The notes under the pieces are model-generated. The model was not told the DNA's origin, made no database searches, and saw nothing but the letters and a program-made list of their open reading frames with translations. The translations under genes and the position numbers were made by a program. From assembly GCF_003254395.2 (NCBI RefSeq), contig NC_037647.1:5010752-5074751 (forward strand): DNA of 64,000 bases, written 5' to 3'. This document shows positions 44,988-56,680 of this stretch, piece by piece. Source of the stretch: Apis mellifera. Taxonomy: Eukaryota > Arthropoda > Insecta > Hymenoptera > Apidae. Numbering within the stretch: position 1 is the stretch's first letter; each line of letters begins with the position of its first letter.

Positions 44988-47900
44988 CCAATGGTTTTTA
45001 ACAGGAACAGAGAGACATTTGAAAAATGTGCGAACATTGATAAAATAACGAGCGATATCGGTGTCTCGTAATCTAATAATATCAGATATATTCTGCGCTA
45101 AGAAGGGAATTATAGTTACAGTTCATATACAGTTCAGTGGAACATAAACGTTTGAATGGGAAACATTCTGATCTAAATGTACAACTATCGAGTGAATGAA
45201 ATGTATGATTTTATTTTTCATTTCTGTACTTTATTTACTCCCTATGTGAAAATTTATCTAATCACTTTATTTCTCTAAAAAAATGTTATAAATAATATTG
45301 GTGATTAGATAGAAAGTGTCTTGCAATTGGTGACATATTCACCAATAAAATAAAATTTTCCAATTTAAAATTCTTATTTATAAAAGTCTTGTGTTAATAA
45401 ATTTATAAAGTAAATTCACCTAATGTCAAAGATTTTTAGGTATTTTTAAAAATACCATTTCTTTCAGCTACCAATTTTAACATTTATTTATTATGGTATA
45501 AATTAAAAATAATTCAAAATAATTTTAAATTTCATTAATATGCAATTACTTGTAAATGCATCATTTATTAGATGCATATATGTATGTATATAATTGTGAA
45601 ATCTTGATTACTCACCTATATGTTTTTATCCCATGCTTTTGGAGAAAAGGGTTTATAAAATTTGATAGGAGTTTAACGTTGGACAGGTAACATTAAACTG
45701 AAGCCCTTTGCAATTTTAGGGAGCTGTCATTATATTTCTTGTGACCTACATTCCGTCGAACGTGGAAATAATTTGATATATCAAAGGGGGTTGTTTAATT
45801 GCTAAAATACTGGAATTTTAAATGGAAAGATATTTATAAGAATTAAAAAATTATTTAAAAGTATGATTACTTTTAATTTGAAATTATAAAATTATTTAAA
45901 CTATTTTATATTATATTCTCCTCAATTACCATATTCGATATTATTAAACTATTTCTGTATGTAGAATATTCATCCAGTTATTTTGTAATAATTCCTAGAG
46001 GCGTGTTTAGAGGCTAAATTGCGTTTCCTCGCTTCTCTTATCCAATTTATCCCATAGCAGTATAATGGAATCTAGGTCGTGTAATTGTAGTGACTAAATC
46101 GTGGTATGTATATTCTTTATTTTTAGATTTGTTCCAAATATCCTTCGTGCAACCCCAAAATGAGTTAAAGAATAGATCTAGTCTTATGAGTAGAAGAAAA
46201 ATCAATTAATCGTTGATCTAACAATATCCCATTATTTTATATAAAATCTCCAAAGTATTTCTTCAAATGAAAATTGAATATTTTTCTTCAATCTTCATCC
46301 ATACATTCATCTAAATATATTATATTTTTTTTCTAAATTCATTGCAATTTTAATTTCAAAAATTATGCAACATCATTGTTGCAATGTATCATTAAAAATT
46401 AACATTAACTTCCTCTTACTTCTCATGTCTTCATCCACACACCTTCATAATAGATCTTCATAATCACGTTAAAATTATATTTTTATATTTTTCCACATTT
46501 ATTATGAAAGAAACAATATGAAGAAATTATTTTTTTGCAACATTACTATTGTAATACATTTTCTATAGCATTGTTATTGAAATTAATTTATTTTTTAATT
46601 CCTCACTCATATTTTTTCCTATTCGTTCGTTTCCTTAAAAAAAAAAAAAAAAAAGGATACGGAAACAAAGACGCAAAAATAGGAGAATATTCGTAGGGAC
46701 TGTTGCCATGTTGTCCGTAAAAAGAATTGTGCTCAATTAACGATTCATCTGTAACGTCTGGTCGAAGAAACAGGTTCTCCTACTCGTGGATACGGTGATG
46801 CTCGTATATATATGCCCTGCTTCCTTCCTTTTGCAGAACCCTTTGTACTTAATTGTATTAATATAACGAGCTGCTTATGCGCAATAACGATGGAAGAGTA
46901 ATGTGTGCAAACGATTGGCCCATTACACGATACGATCGATGCATCGTGTTCGTCTGTCCAGGTGGAAAAGAGAATTGGAAGAATATTTGGCAATTTTTTT
47001 TTTTTTGAAAGATGGTCGAGTTATTTTCTTTAATCAGTATTCCAAATCTAAGGAATATTAAACGTAAATGGAATTCTTTCGAATTTTGTATTATTGTTTC
47101 TTCTTCTTGCTAATATAAAAATTCAAGTTTGAAAAGTTTCTTTCATATAATGAAATATGTAAAAAGTTAGAAATATAAGAAATGATATAAATAAGAGAGA
47201 CCATCTTTCACGATATAATTCGATGAGTCTGAAGAACCTGAACGATTATGAGGGAAATAAAAAGATTAGGGATAAAAACGGATATGTTTTAAAAATTCTT
47301 GAGAATGAAAAATTCTTACCCTGTTCGATTTTGTTCGCATATGTAATAAAAAAAACGAAAATTCAAACCGGCTATTCTGTACTCATTTAAATAAAGAAAG
47401 GGATAAAAACAGGCGAATTTCGAAAGTCATCAGCGTTGAAAAATGCTTACACGGCATGATTCTTCTTATTTCTTGTAAGAAATCAGAAGATTATAGTAAA
47501 ACTAAAAAAAAAAAAAAGAAAAAGGAACGAGGCGAAATTGGGGAGTCATCAAAATTGATAAATTCTTTCACAGTGAATCTACTATGAGTAATCAGTAATT
47601 AATAGCCGTTTGTCTAAAAAAAAAAATATCGTAAAAAAATTGACCAAATATAAAAATATTAAATTATACATCATTAAGTTTTCATTTTTCGGTGTAATTT
47701 TTTTCTTCGAAAGTAATCAATTAGAGGAAATTTTTTTTCACCGAAATTAAATTCGTATTTAGTAGAAAAACGATAAATTTCTCTTAATGGAATTAATTTT
47801 TTCTCACCATTAAAAAAGACTATACAATTTTATTTAATTAATTTACCATCACGTCGATTATTTTTGAAAATTATTATTCCTATAATTATTTTTAAATCAT

Positions 47901-48110
47901 TCTCAAATTATTCTCAACAAATATTTCAATTAAAACTCACCTTATTCTAACATACCATTGAAAATTGGGATGATTATCCAGAAACAAGAAAAAATCCGTA
48001 AAAAATGTATCCCACTGAAAATAAAAAAAGAAACAAATGAATTAAATAATATTAAATAAAAATATATAGAATATTAACGATAATTCTCGCTTTTAATTCG
48101 CATTAAATAA
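44988..48110. other. AT-rich spacer with a possible non-coding exon at 46837-46961
   Basis: Mostly AT-rich with an A run at about 46637-46654. At 46812-46836 a long pyrimidine tract ends CCTTTTGCAG and is followed by 125 nt to CTGTCCAG|GTGGAA. All three plus frames contain stops there, so any exon would be non-coding. The minus strand has a comparable acceptor-like TTCTCTTTTCCACCTGGACAG, so the strand is open. Confidence 0.35.
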
Positions 48111-48185
48111 AACGAGATGGAGACAGCGAGACAGTTCACAGCGCCATCTCTATCTCCATCTCTCTTCATCCAATGCAATCGCCTC
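48111..48185. repeat. Relative of the 15.4-kb AGATGGCGC element
   Basis: GAGATGGAGACAGCGAGAC, CAGCGCCATCTCTATCTCCATCTCTCTTCATCCAA and CAATCGCC follow the order of 15396-15490. Only one AGATGGCGC word (minus, 48141-48149) is present and the left arm is degraded. Confidence 0.75.
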
Positions 48186-48257
48186 AATTCCCTCATAACA
48201 AGCGATCGATCGATCGAAATTTCTATATTCATTTCGACCTTTAAGATCGATCTTCTC

Positions 48258-48398
48258 ACCTGAATGCATCATAACACTTATACAAAGATACAAGGAATAG
48301 ATGCAAGTGCGGTTTGGATCGAGGTTAAACGCTCGTTCACCGGAAACGCCAACGATTTTGAGTCTCGCTTGCAACAGCCTCGCGGCGGTAGGCTCGTT
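48258..48398 (-). CDS. Weak candidate exon ending in a good donor
   Basis: On the minus strand an open frame containing QARLKIVGVSGERAFNLDPN and ending VMMHSG meets a donor ATTCAG|GTGAGA (donor at 48257). There is no clear acceptor at the upstream end, and the only ATGs are two codons before the last residues. It could therefore be a 5' exon starting MMHS, a non-coding exon, or chance. The stretch is CpG-rich, and the element at 48111 would be intronic. No family is recognised. Confidence 0.2.
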
Positions 48399-50188
48399 CC
48401 TTTAACGATCCACAATTAGACGAACAACTCCCACGCAAACGTTGGCGCGCCTTCGACCGAAGAATTCCGCCATTATCTTCTTAAAAGCAACACCTGCACA
48501 CTGAACTGAAACGCGGTGGAGGAAGGTCAAAATTGGAAGACCAATTTTCGCTGATAATAAGTAGATTATCCTTAATAAGTAAACTCGTGACACGGTTTAT
48601 TCGAACTGTTTTTTACGATACATACAGAGATTCTGCCACGACACGAGGGATCGTGTGTCGAGTGCCTGGAGGCGTCTTGTCGAGTACCTTGTATGCGCTA
48701 ATAGCAGTCAAAGGGTTAATGATTTCAGTAGTTGGTAACGTTATGGTTGTACGGTTGTTACTTTGGAGGAGCGTAAAGGCTTCTTTGATATATTGCATTC
48801 CAAAACAAGTATGCAAGTTTGCATTGGCAATCGTGATTAAAGTTCGAGGATTTAATTGGTTATTTCGCTTGATTAAACGAAGAAAATTCTTCATTTCTTC
48901 TTTTTTTTGAAGAGAAGTAGGTCTTCTATGGTTACGTGTGTAATGATATTATTGGAAAAGGAAATTTCCTATCTTAATGGCTTCTGAAATTTCATTATTT
49001 TTCTTCTTCTTCTAACGTTATTATTACACATTTTTATTGCAATGTTCAGAAAAAATTGGAACGTCGATCATTGCCAATAATCTCTTCTCTGTACTATATA
49101 TTATTAATATTTTTATATATCGTCTCCTCTTAGGTTTGACGAGATTATGAATGACTAAGCTTCTCTAATCTCGATAATAACAATAATCATCCAATGATAA
49201 TACTAATTACGTTAAATTGTACAACGAACACTTTCTACGTGCAATTGCAATGTATACCATGCCTCGTGTATCATTATTCTGTACCCTTCTTCGTCTCGAC
49301 TCGACATCTTCGAATATCGTAAAAACAACGGAGAGACGATTCACACGTGGTACAATTACAATGGAAAATTAACGATGGATAACACGAAACCGGTAAAACA
49401 CCGGTCGATAACACGTATTTACGAAACGCACGATTATTATGATTGTTCCCCACGCAAATACGAGATGATAGGAATGGAACATTTATTAAGAAGTAACGGA
49501 TGGATCTAAAACTGGCTGTCTCATCCCAAGAAACTAGGACTAATGCTTTTTCTCTGTTCGTTTGTTATGGTAAATTTGTAACCTCATGGTTATTTAGTCA
49601 TCTCGGATACAAATACGATTCCTCAGGATTTATTGGATAATGAATTGCGAGGGATATAGAAACGAAGTGAAATATACTTGGTTTCATTATAATTTTATAT
49701 GATTTGCGAATATTATATTTGAAAATTGGATGATTATATAGTTTGTCCAAGGACAAAAACTTGTAAAGTAAAGGTAATTACATTGTCCATTGTCCATTAA
49801 TCTTGTAAACTTGTGTATTAAAAGAATATATGCATATACCTACAATTCCTACAGCTTACCTAGTAGGAATAACTGTTGTCATTATTAATTCATATTTTTC
49901 TTCAGAATTTAATACTTTAATATTAATTACTTTCTACAGATGCAGTCAAGTGTACACCGTTTCACAGAAACAGTAACTGATAATAATTTTGATAATTAAT
50001 TTTTTTTTCTCTCTCTCTTTTTCATTTTCCTTATCTCACATCGTATATCACTTCTATCATTTCAAAAGAGAATCGCAATTCAAATAAGATTAATCTACAA
50101 GCTGGAAAGAATTATTATTAATACAGTCGTCATCCAAAGGATATTTTTTTTTTTTCGTTTACTCGTAAAAATAATCGCAATCATTCAA
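48399..50188. other. Spacer with a region open on both strands at 48533-48910
   Basis: The plus frame 48533-48910 (125 codons) and the minus frame 48613-48894 (93 codons) overlap. The plus one is hydrophobic and basic, and the minus one reads more evenly (for example NNQLNPRTLITIANANLHTC). Neither resembles a known family. It could be a decayed mobile-element fragment. The rest is AT-rich with no gene seen. Confidence 0.35.
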
Positions 50189-50213
50189 TATATATATATA
50201 TATATATATATAT
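50189..50213. repeat. TA microsatellite
   Basis: An uninterrupted (TA)n tract of about 25 bp in AT-rich DNA. Confidence 0.95.
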
Positions 50214-52960
50214 GGAGAAATCATTACATCGTTAACACGGTTCACGGAAATGGAGACACATTATTCATTGCTACAGAATTGGATACACAATGTGTAAAAA
50301 ACATTGCTAAGCATCGATGATTCATTAATAAAATCGTTATATACAGTGAAATTTTCTCGTAATTTACGATCTTTCTTAAGAAGAAAATAATAAAACGCAC
50401 ACCGTTCCTTCCTGTAATAAGCTTCATTCAAGAAATTTATTTCATTCTATTTATTATATTTAAAATTTATTCAAGGATTAACCCGATTTTTTTCTCCCCC
50501 TTCGAAGCATATAGAATATATATTATATATGCATTTCACGATAAATCTTTACGGCCAATTTTTCAAATTTGACTTGGCAATTTTTAAAAAAGATTACAAA
50601 ACTGCACACTTTGTCAACTCCTTATTGTTTCTATTCTCACAAAACAACACCCAAAATTTCTCTTTAATCAATATTTGCACTTAATTCGTACAACGTATCA
50701 TTGATTAAAAAATTTAACTCGAATCTTCCAGTTATCCTTTCTCTCGAATCAAACTTTTACACCCTGGAATTCGAAAGCAATTGCAGAATACAATCGACCA
50801 ATCACTCTGATCCATATCTCATCGATATTAAGTAAAAGGAGCCGAACTTGGTCGACCTTAAACGAATGGCAAACGAACCGTTAACGAGAATAACATCCTG
50901 TTCTCCAGCTACCCCTCGTCATAGAAGAAAGAAGGAGAAGAAGCTGTAAAAAGAAAGACACAAGTTGCACGAGTCGTTCTCTTGGCTTCTCTAATATCAT
51001 CTGTTTGCAAAAATCATCCCGACAACGGAACAGTCGGTTTCTCGTTGAAGCGTATCGATACCGCGGACGTTTCGAATCGGCTCCCTCCGAGTTTCAACCG
51101 AGCCGAGCCTTAATGGACACGATTAATAGACCCTCCAGCTAATTACTCCGCTATCGCCAACTTTTTCCAACTTGCCCTCGAACTCGTTTATCGTAGGATA
51201 GAGTTAGATTATTAATACGACCATCCAAGGAATTTCACGATGGGGAAGATAGCGGAGCTATCTTGGATGGAATGTTTCGAGAATTAACGGATTGCCTTTG
51301 CTGTTGTTATTCGCTTATCGTGGGTAATTTCGTCGAGAGACGAAACGTGAAATAATTTGGAAAAAGAACTATGGAAAATTGGAATACAAAGAGTGTCGTT
51401 GATTTGTGTATTTTAGGGATGAGAGGTAATGAAAGAGGTAATATTTGAAATCGAAGTTGACTCTTTAAAAGAGAGAATTTCGAAGGAATTGAAGAGAGAA
51501 ATTTTTCGATCAAACGAAAACACTTTGCATAGATTCGAGCAAAATCCTATCCAACATCGTCCACGATAGATTTTCACAACGTAATCAGAAGCTCGTGAAT
51601 CGAATTTCCAGCTTGGCACGAGCGTCCTTCCTGTCCACAGACACCGTTGATAAATTCCTCTCCCTCCCAAAAGGAGGAGGATGATCGAAAGATCGAGGGG
51701 ATTCCATATCCCCGGGGCGTGCACTCGCCTCTCAACTCTATACACGCGCTAAACTGGTATTTAAAGCGGTTATCATTTATCGCGGAACTGTTCCGCGAGA
51801 CGGCGAGATCGGGTGGCTGCTGTACACAGATCCTTTTCCCTTCTTTTTTCCCTCTTGGTGTTCAAGCGCACCAGCTGGTGCTCGTGCACGTGCTACGTAG
51901 TGATGGGCTCGAGTGGGACGCGAGCGTTCGCCAACAATTCGACAGCACTTTCAAAAGTGAAAGGAAGAAATTGTTTCGATCGTCGAAACGAATTCAAGAA
52001 AAAATCAATCTTGTACATCTTCGAGAGGAGTTGTACATCTCTCGATGAAATTTTTTTCGAAATTATCATCATCGTCTCACTTCAAACTAGCTTAAAAAGA
52101 AACGAATGAACAATTTATTGTTCATCTTGCTATTCGGTGAAAATTTTGCTTTGAATTTGATTTATATATGTATAAAACTTGGTCCCATCGCTAGTCTTCT
52201 GCCTTCCTCAGGGAGGAAGGAAAAAGCGAAGACGGTGGAGGCTTAATTGCGGAATACCAGCGCACGTGCACGCGTCGATAACGCGCATCCTTTCCGCTCC
52301 TCTCTGACATCATCGATCAAACCACCCCGCGCGTTCCTCTCCTTTTTGCAAACGAGGTCTTCGCTTCTTTCGCACGCCGCCATTTTTCCCCCATCACGGT
52401 TATTAGTCAGGATCAAGATTTTTGCCGGGAAACGGGATTACTTTGTCTTTTTTGGAGCGGGGATCGATCAAGGATGGAGTTATTGGACGGGTACATGGGT
52501 GTCGTATGTCGATGATTTTTGTTGAGTGGAAGGAGATACGATGGTTTTCTTCCGCTTATCATCCTTCGAACGTTTTTTGAGCATTCACATCGTCGATTTA
52601 TATGTATATTGTACGTTTCTCTTTCACTGTAGATAGATAGAATTTGTATGAAATTTTTTCTATCATTTCGTATACGCTTGAAATTTAAATATTCTCAAAA
52701 TCGAAGAATTTCTTAAGGAACAGAATCCCTTTACTTCTTCTTCTTTTACTTTTATATACTATACTTGGAAATGAAAATGTGCAAATTCACGATAAAACCT
52801 AGAAAAAAAAATAAATAAATAAACAAAAAGCGAGAGAAACCTCCTTTACAAAACCCCAAAAAATTCCATTCGTCGAAAAAGAATCCAATTTCTCAAACCA
52901 TCTTCCCAGAAAAAAAAAAGAAAGAAAAAAGAGAAAATTTTAGAAAAATGAATCCGTTCC
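50214..52960. other. Spacer with CpG-rich stretches toward its right end
   Basis: CpG-rich DNA lies at about 51000-51200, 51590-51960 and 52180-52530. Frames at 51647-52109 on the plus strand are open in two overlapping readings and have no recognisable domain. The increase in CpG-rich DNA leads into the promoter-like zone at 52.96 kb. Confidence 0.45.
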
Positions 52961-53357
52961 AAACCACCCAGTATATGAGCACAGGGGTCGGTAGCATCCG
53001 CACGGAAACGGTATCCCGAAGTAAGTAAGCATCCCGAGCCGAACGAAACGCCGTTCTCCTCGACGCGCAGAGGGCAGGGACCCTTCTTATGCGCTCGTCG
53101 AAGTCTCCGCGCCTGGCTAGGCCGGCCAGCAGTAGGTCGAAGCGAGGCCCGAAAAGCTCACGGCCTTGAGAGATCCTGCAGCCCGCTGGTGCACGCTGCT
53201 GCGTTCAGCGGTAGACCGCAGACCGTACGTCGGTGTTAACCCGGTGTGTTCCTCCATACACACGAGCATCCATAGAGAAAGAGGAATAACGAGGCGGAGA
53301 AGCCGAGAAGCGAGGCGAGTCGAGCAGAGTAGGGAAACGCGTGCACACACAACTCCG

Positions 53358-53365
53358 GTGAGTAT
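53358..53365 (+). other. Strong 5' splice site
   Basis: CTCCG|GTGAGTAT is near the consensus. The preceding 250 bp (from about 53100) are GC-rich, carry no consistent frame and could be a non-coding first exon. Confidence 0.45.
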
Positions 53366-53751
53366 ACTCGTCCCACGGATACATATACATACACACAATA
53401 TACACACACTACACAACTACAACACCGACGATGGCGGTATAACGATGATGGTGGTGGTGGTGATCGCGACACGTGCAGTTACACGTAGAGAGAAAGACAC
53501 TGTGTGTGGATGTGGAGAAAAACGAGGGGCAACGTGGGGTACCAGGACAGGCGAGTGGAGGAGGGGGAAGAAGGAAGAGGTGGAGGAGGATACCTGGCCA
53601 GGTGGTAGTGGCGGCTAGGTGGAGGGGAGGGGGGCCGAGAGGTGCCCCTCGGCGAGGTGGTGGGCAGCTAGGTGGTAGGGGCCCGGTGTGGGGGAGCGGG
53701 AAGGGGGTGGAAGAGTACCGCTATACCTGGAGTCGCTCGAGGCGAAATACA

Positions 53752-53769
53752 TACCTACCTACCTACCTA
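53752..53769 (+). repeat. ACCT tetranucleotide tract
   Basis: Four to five uninterrupted ACCT units inside the CpG-rich zone. Confidence 0.9.
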
Positions 53770-53824
53770 GTATATATTCCCTCGGCTCGTTGTACCCGGC
53801 TGATACGATCCTCTCTGTCCTCCA

Positions 53825-53869
53825 CTCTCTCGCTCTCTTCCTCGCTCTCTCGCTCTCTCTCTCTCTCTC

Positions 53870-53904
<35 letters not shown>
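53825..53904 (+). repeat. CT microsatellite, interrupted
   Basis: About 80 bp of CTCTCT with a few TCG and TTC interruptions. Long GA/CT tracts near insect promoters can bind GAGA-type factors; that role is inferred here. Confidence 0.95.
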
Positions 53905-53906
<2 letters not shown>

Positions 53907-55169
53907 CCCCTTTCGTCGTCGGCGTGCCGAAGCCCCGGCAAGGTATACCGCTGTAAGTCCTCCATGATGCACGCCATAGAGCGCACCGCGGCCACCGTAA
54001 GACATTGCGCCACCAGTGTCTTGCCTTGCCTTGCCAACGTCCGACGCCGCTGCCGTCGCCGTTCAGACCGACCGCCGTCGCGTATCCACTCGCCATATCC
54101 TCCGGCTAATACATCCTCTACCCGTTCTTCTACGCGTAACAACATCATCACGGGATAACATCACGGGCGGAGGAGGAGATTTCGACGTGGCCGATCGAAT
54201 CGATCCCTTTTTTCCTGCTCTCCATCTCCCGGAAACCTTTGGGATCGTTCCTCCTCTTGGGGGACAGAGAGTCTCTTCCTCGTCCCTCCGTATCGCGGAG
54301 TGAACAATTTTCTTCAACGACAATCTGACGGGATCTCCAGGTTCAAGCGTACAAGTTGGAGGTGAAACTGTGATCGAATCCTTTTGCGTTTTCTTCTTCT
54401 TCTTTTTCTTTTCCTCTCGTGTTCCCTTTCCTCGTCCCAGGAGAGATTTCCAACTTCTCGAGGAAACGGAGAAGTTTTTCGCCGAGTTTGAAGAACAACA
54501 TCCCGGCGGGTGTTCGGTGTTCTGTTCCAGGAGAAAGGAAGGGAGGAAGAAACTCGAAGAGGCTCTTCCTCTTTCGTCGCGAAATTATATATCCGGCTTC
54601 TTCCTCTCTATCTATCCGTCCGTCTGTCTATCTATCTATCTCCTTCCTCGCTCTCCTTCTCGGAGAAAAACAAATTCCCCGGCCGGCCGGCCGACGAGAG
54701 AATTCGAGGAGATCAGCGCACCGAAGGTGGTGCACACACAACCGAGGTAGTCTCTCTCTCTGAAAGAGGAACACGAAGAGGGTTCCCTACCTCTTTCCCC
54801 ACCTTTTCCTCCGCCACTCTACCTACCGCTACCTCCATCTCCTCCTTCCTCCACCTCCACCACGCGTACAGTCGTACGGTCGCCGGCGAGCAATACGGTT
54901 TACGGCCGCGTGACACTGTCCCGGACAACATCGGCGTCCACGAACAGCTGGATCCACGTTCCGATCGATCCGACTCGGATCCTGCGACCTCCTCCTCCTC
55001 CTCCTCCTCCTCCACCCGCTGCACGTAGCGTTCCAACGATGCATCCGTGCCGTATCCTGCGCGATTTAACCTCGAATTGAAAAAAAATACAAATCCATGC
55101 CATCCAGCTATCGAGCCAAATTCCTTCGAAAAGATACCTCCGCCAAGGGTTTACGACACCTTCGTCTCG

Positions 55170-55217
55170 TGAGAGAGAGAGAGGGAGAGAGAGAGAGGAA
55201 GAGAGAGAGAGAGAGAA
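55170..55217 (+). repeat. GA microsatellite, interrupted
   Basis: About 48 bp of GAGAGA with GGGA and GGAA interruptions, opposite in polarity to the CT tract at 53825. AAG trinucleotide tracts follow at about 55374-55393 and 55423-55442. Confidence 0.95.
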
Positions 55218-56250
55218 AAGAGCGCTTCTCTCTAACTGTATATCCTCCGTGTATATCCCGCGGAATATATACGACGACTGTTGGATCGTGGTTGGTATCG
55301 ACGTGTAGTGTGCGGTAGTTGGAGAGCCAGGAGAGCAACGCGACAAGGGGACAAGGGGAATTAGTGAGTGAGTGAAGAAGAAGAAGAAGAAGAATAAAAA
55401 GTAGAAGAAGAAGAGACAACAACGACGACGAAGAAGAAGAAGAGAGGAGCGTCGGCCTCGTTCGTCGGTTCGTTGATTCGTCGAGAAGAGAAAAGAAAAG
55501 CGCGGTGCATATATGGCCGGCCAGGTGGCAATCTCTGGAAGAAGCTAGCGGAACATACCGTGCCCGTGTTCGGTCGCGAGTGAGAGTGTTTTTCGCGTGT
55601 AAACGCTAGCGTGGCGGCGTCCGTGGTTCTCGCGAGACGTCAACATCTGGTAGCGTGTATCCGGCCGCCCGAGCGCGTGCACGTCCCGTTCCCCTGGCAC
55701 ACGGCCCCCTGTCCGCCTTCCTCTGCCTCTCTTCATCTCTTCCGCGTGCTATCTGCACGAGTTCCCTTTCCAGGATCGTCCCCGTGCGCGAGAACACCTC
55801 CACCAATACCCCTCTCGCTACTACACTCGTGTACACGTACACACACATCGTGAAAAAGAATCGAATGATCGGAAGAAGAAGAAGAAGAAGAGCCGACGAC
55901 GTCTCCATCGCGATACGACACGTATTATAACGTATTACAACCATACATTTCCCACTTTTTCTCCCCTGAGAAAAGAGGAGGTGGTGGAAGGAAACTGGAG
56001 GCTGGAAGCCGTTTTCCAGCATGCCGTGGACGGACGAAGGAACGTCCTCGAGCAACGTTTTGTGACCGGATTCTCAGACAGATCCTCGCGCAGCCCGGTG
56101 TCCAGTCAGCTGTCGAGGATTATATTCCCCGGCCAGGTTATCCCCCAGCGGTGTTGGACGTCCATCTTCTATTCGCAGAGGTTAGTCACTCTCCGCTTCG
56201 TTCCGGTATAGTACGCACACTCGTACGCGAGTCGACTGTGTGCGCGTCAG

Positions 56251-56267
56251 CGCGCGCGCGCGCGCGC
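56251..56267. repeat. CG dinucleotide tract
   Basis: (CG)8 followed by C, embedded in about 200 bp of alternating purine-pyrimidine DNA (TGTGTGCGCG, ACGTACACGTACG, GTGTACGCGCGTACGTGCGCG; 56215-56420). Such sequence readily adopts Z-DNA. Confidence 0.95.
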
Positions 56268-56680
56268 AACCGTGTCGTAGCACACGTACGCCTCTCTACG
56301 CCTCTACACCCGTGTGGGCAGACGTCCTTACGCGCATCTCGTACGGGTGTGAGCACGTACACGTACGTAACGCACACCGCCACGCACCGTTGTGTACGCG
56401 CGTACGTGCGCGGTGGTCTGACCGCGTGGATACGAGTCGGTGCAACGATCTGCGCGTTCGTCGAGCAGCGTTCGTGATAATGTGTGTGCGGTATGGGTGT
56501 GTATGAGGCGAGCACTCGTCCGTGTTGCGAAAGCGGCTAGGCTGTTGCGATTTTTCAGTGGAAGAGTTGTTTCGAGGTGTTTCGCGTGGACAAGTTTTCG
56601 CCAAGGCTCTTTCGCCCGGGAAGGGGGTCTAACGCGCTCGCGAAAGCGCGTAGGAAAGTGAGAATTTTGCATGCAAATCT

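Larger units (their letters stand above)
52961..56680 (+). promoter_or_regulatory. Large CpG-rich zone, likely promoter and non-coding first exon(s)
   Basis: This is the longest GC- and CpG-rich stretch in the window. It contains TATATGAGC at about 52973 and strong plus-strand donors at 53021 (CCCGAA|GTAAGTAAG) and 53358 (AACTCCG|GTGAGTAT). It also has weaker donor-like words at about 53954 and 53996, long CT and GA tracts, an ACCT tract and many CACA/ACGT words. Frames up to about 170 codons are open in several phases on both strands but are Ser/Arg/Leu repeats without domains, so long 5' untranslated sequence is more likely than protein. Donors favour transcription to the right, so the coding part would lie beyond the window. 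Which gene it belongs to cannot be told. An extended enhancer or a rapidly evolving CpG island is the alternative. Confidence 0.5.

Noticed and set aside
48533..48910. 125-codon plus and 93-codon minus frames
   Set aside because: Mutually overlapping; neither shows a transposase, receptor or other family signature. It may be a decayed element, but that cannot be supported.
53473..55036. Frames of 107-172 codons in the promoter-like zone
   Set aside because: They translate CT, GA, GGT and ACCT tracts into Ser/Leu or Arg/Glu runs in several phases on both strands.
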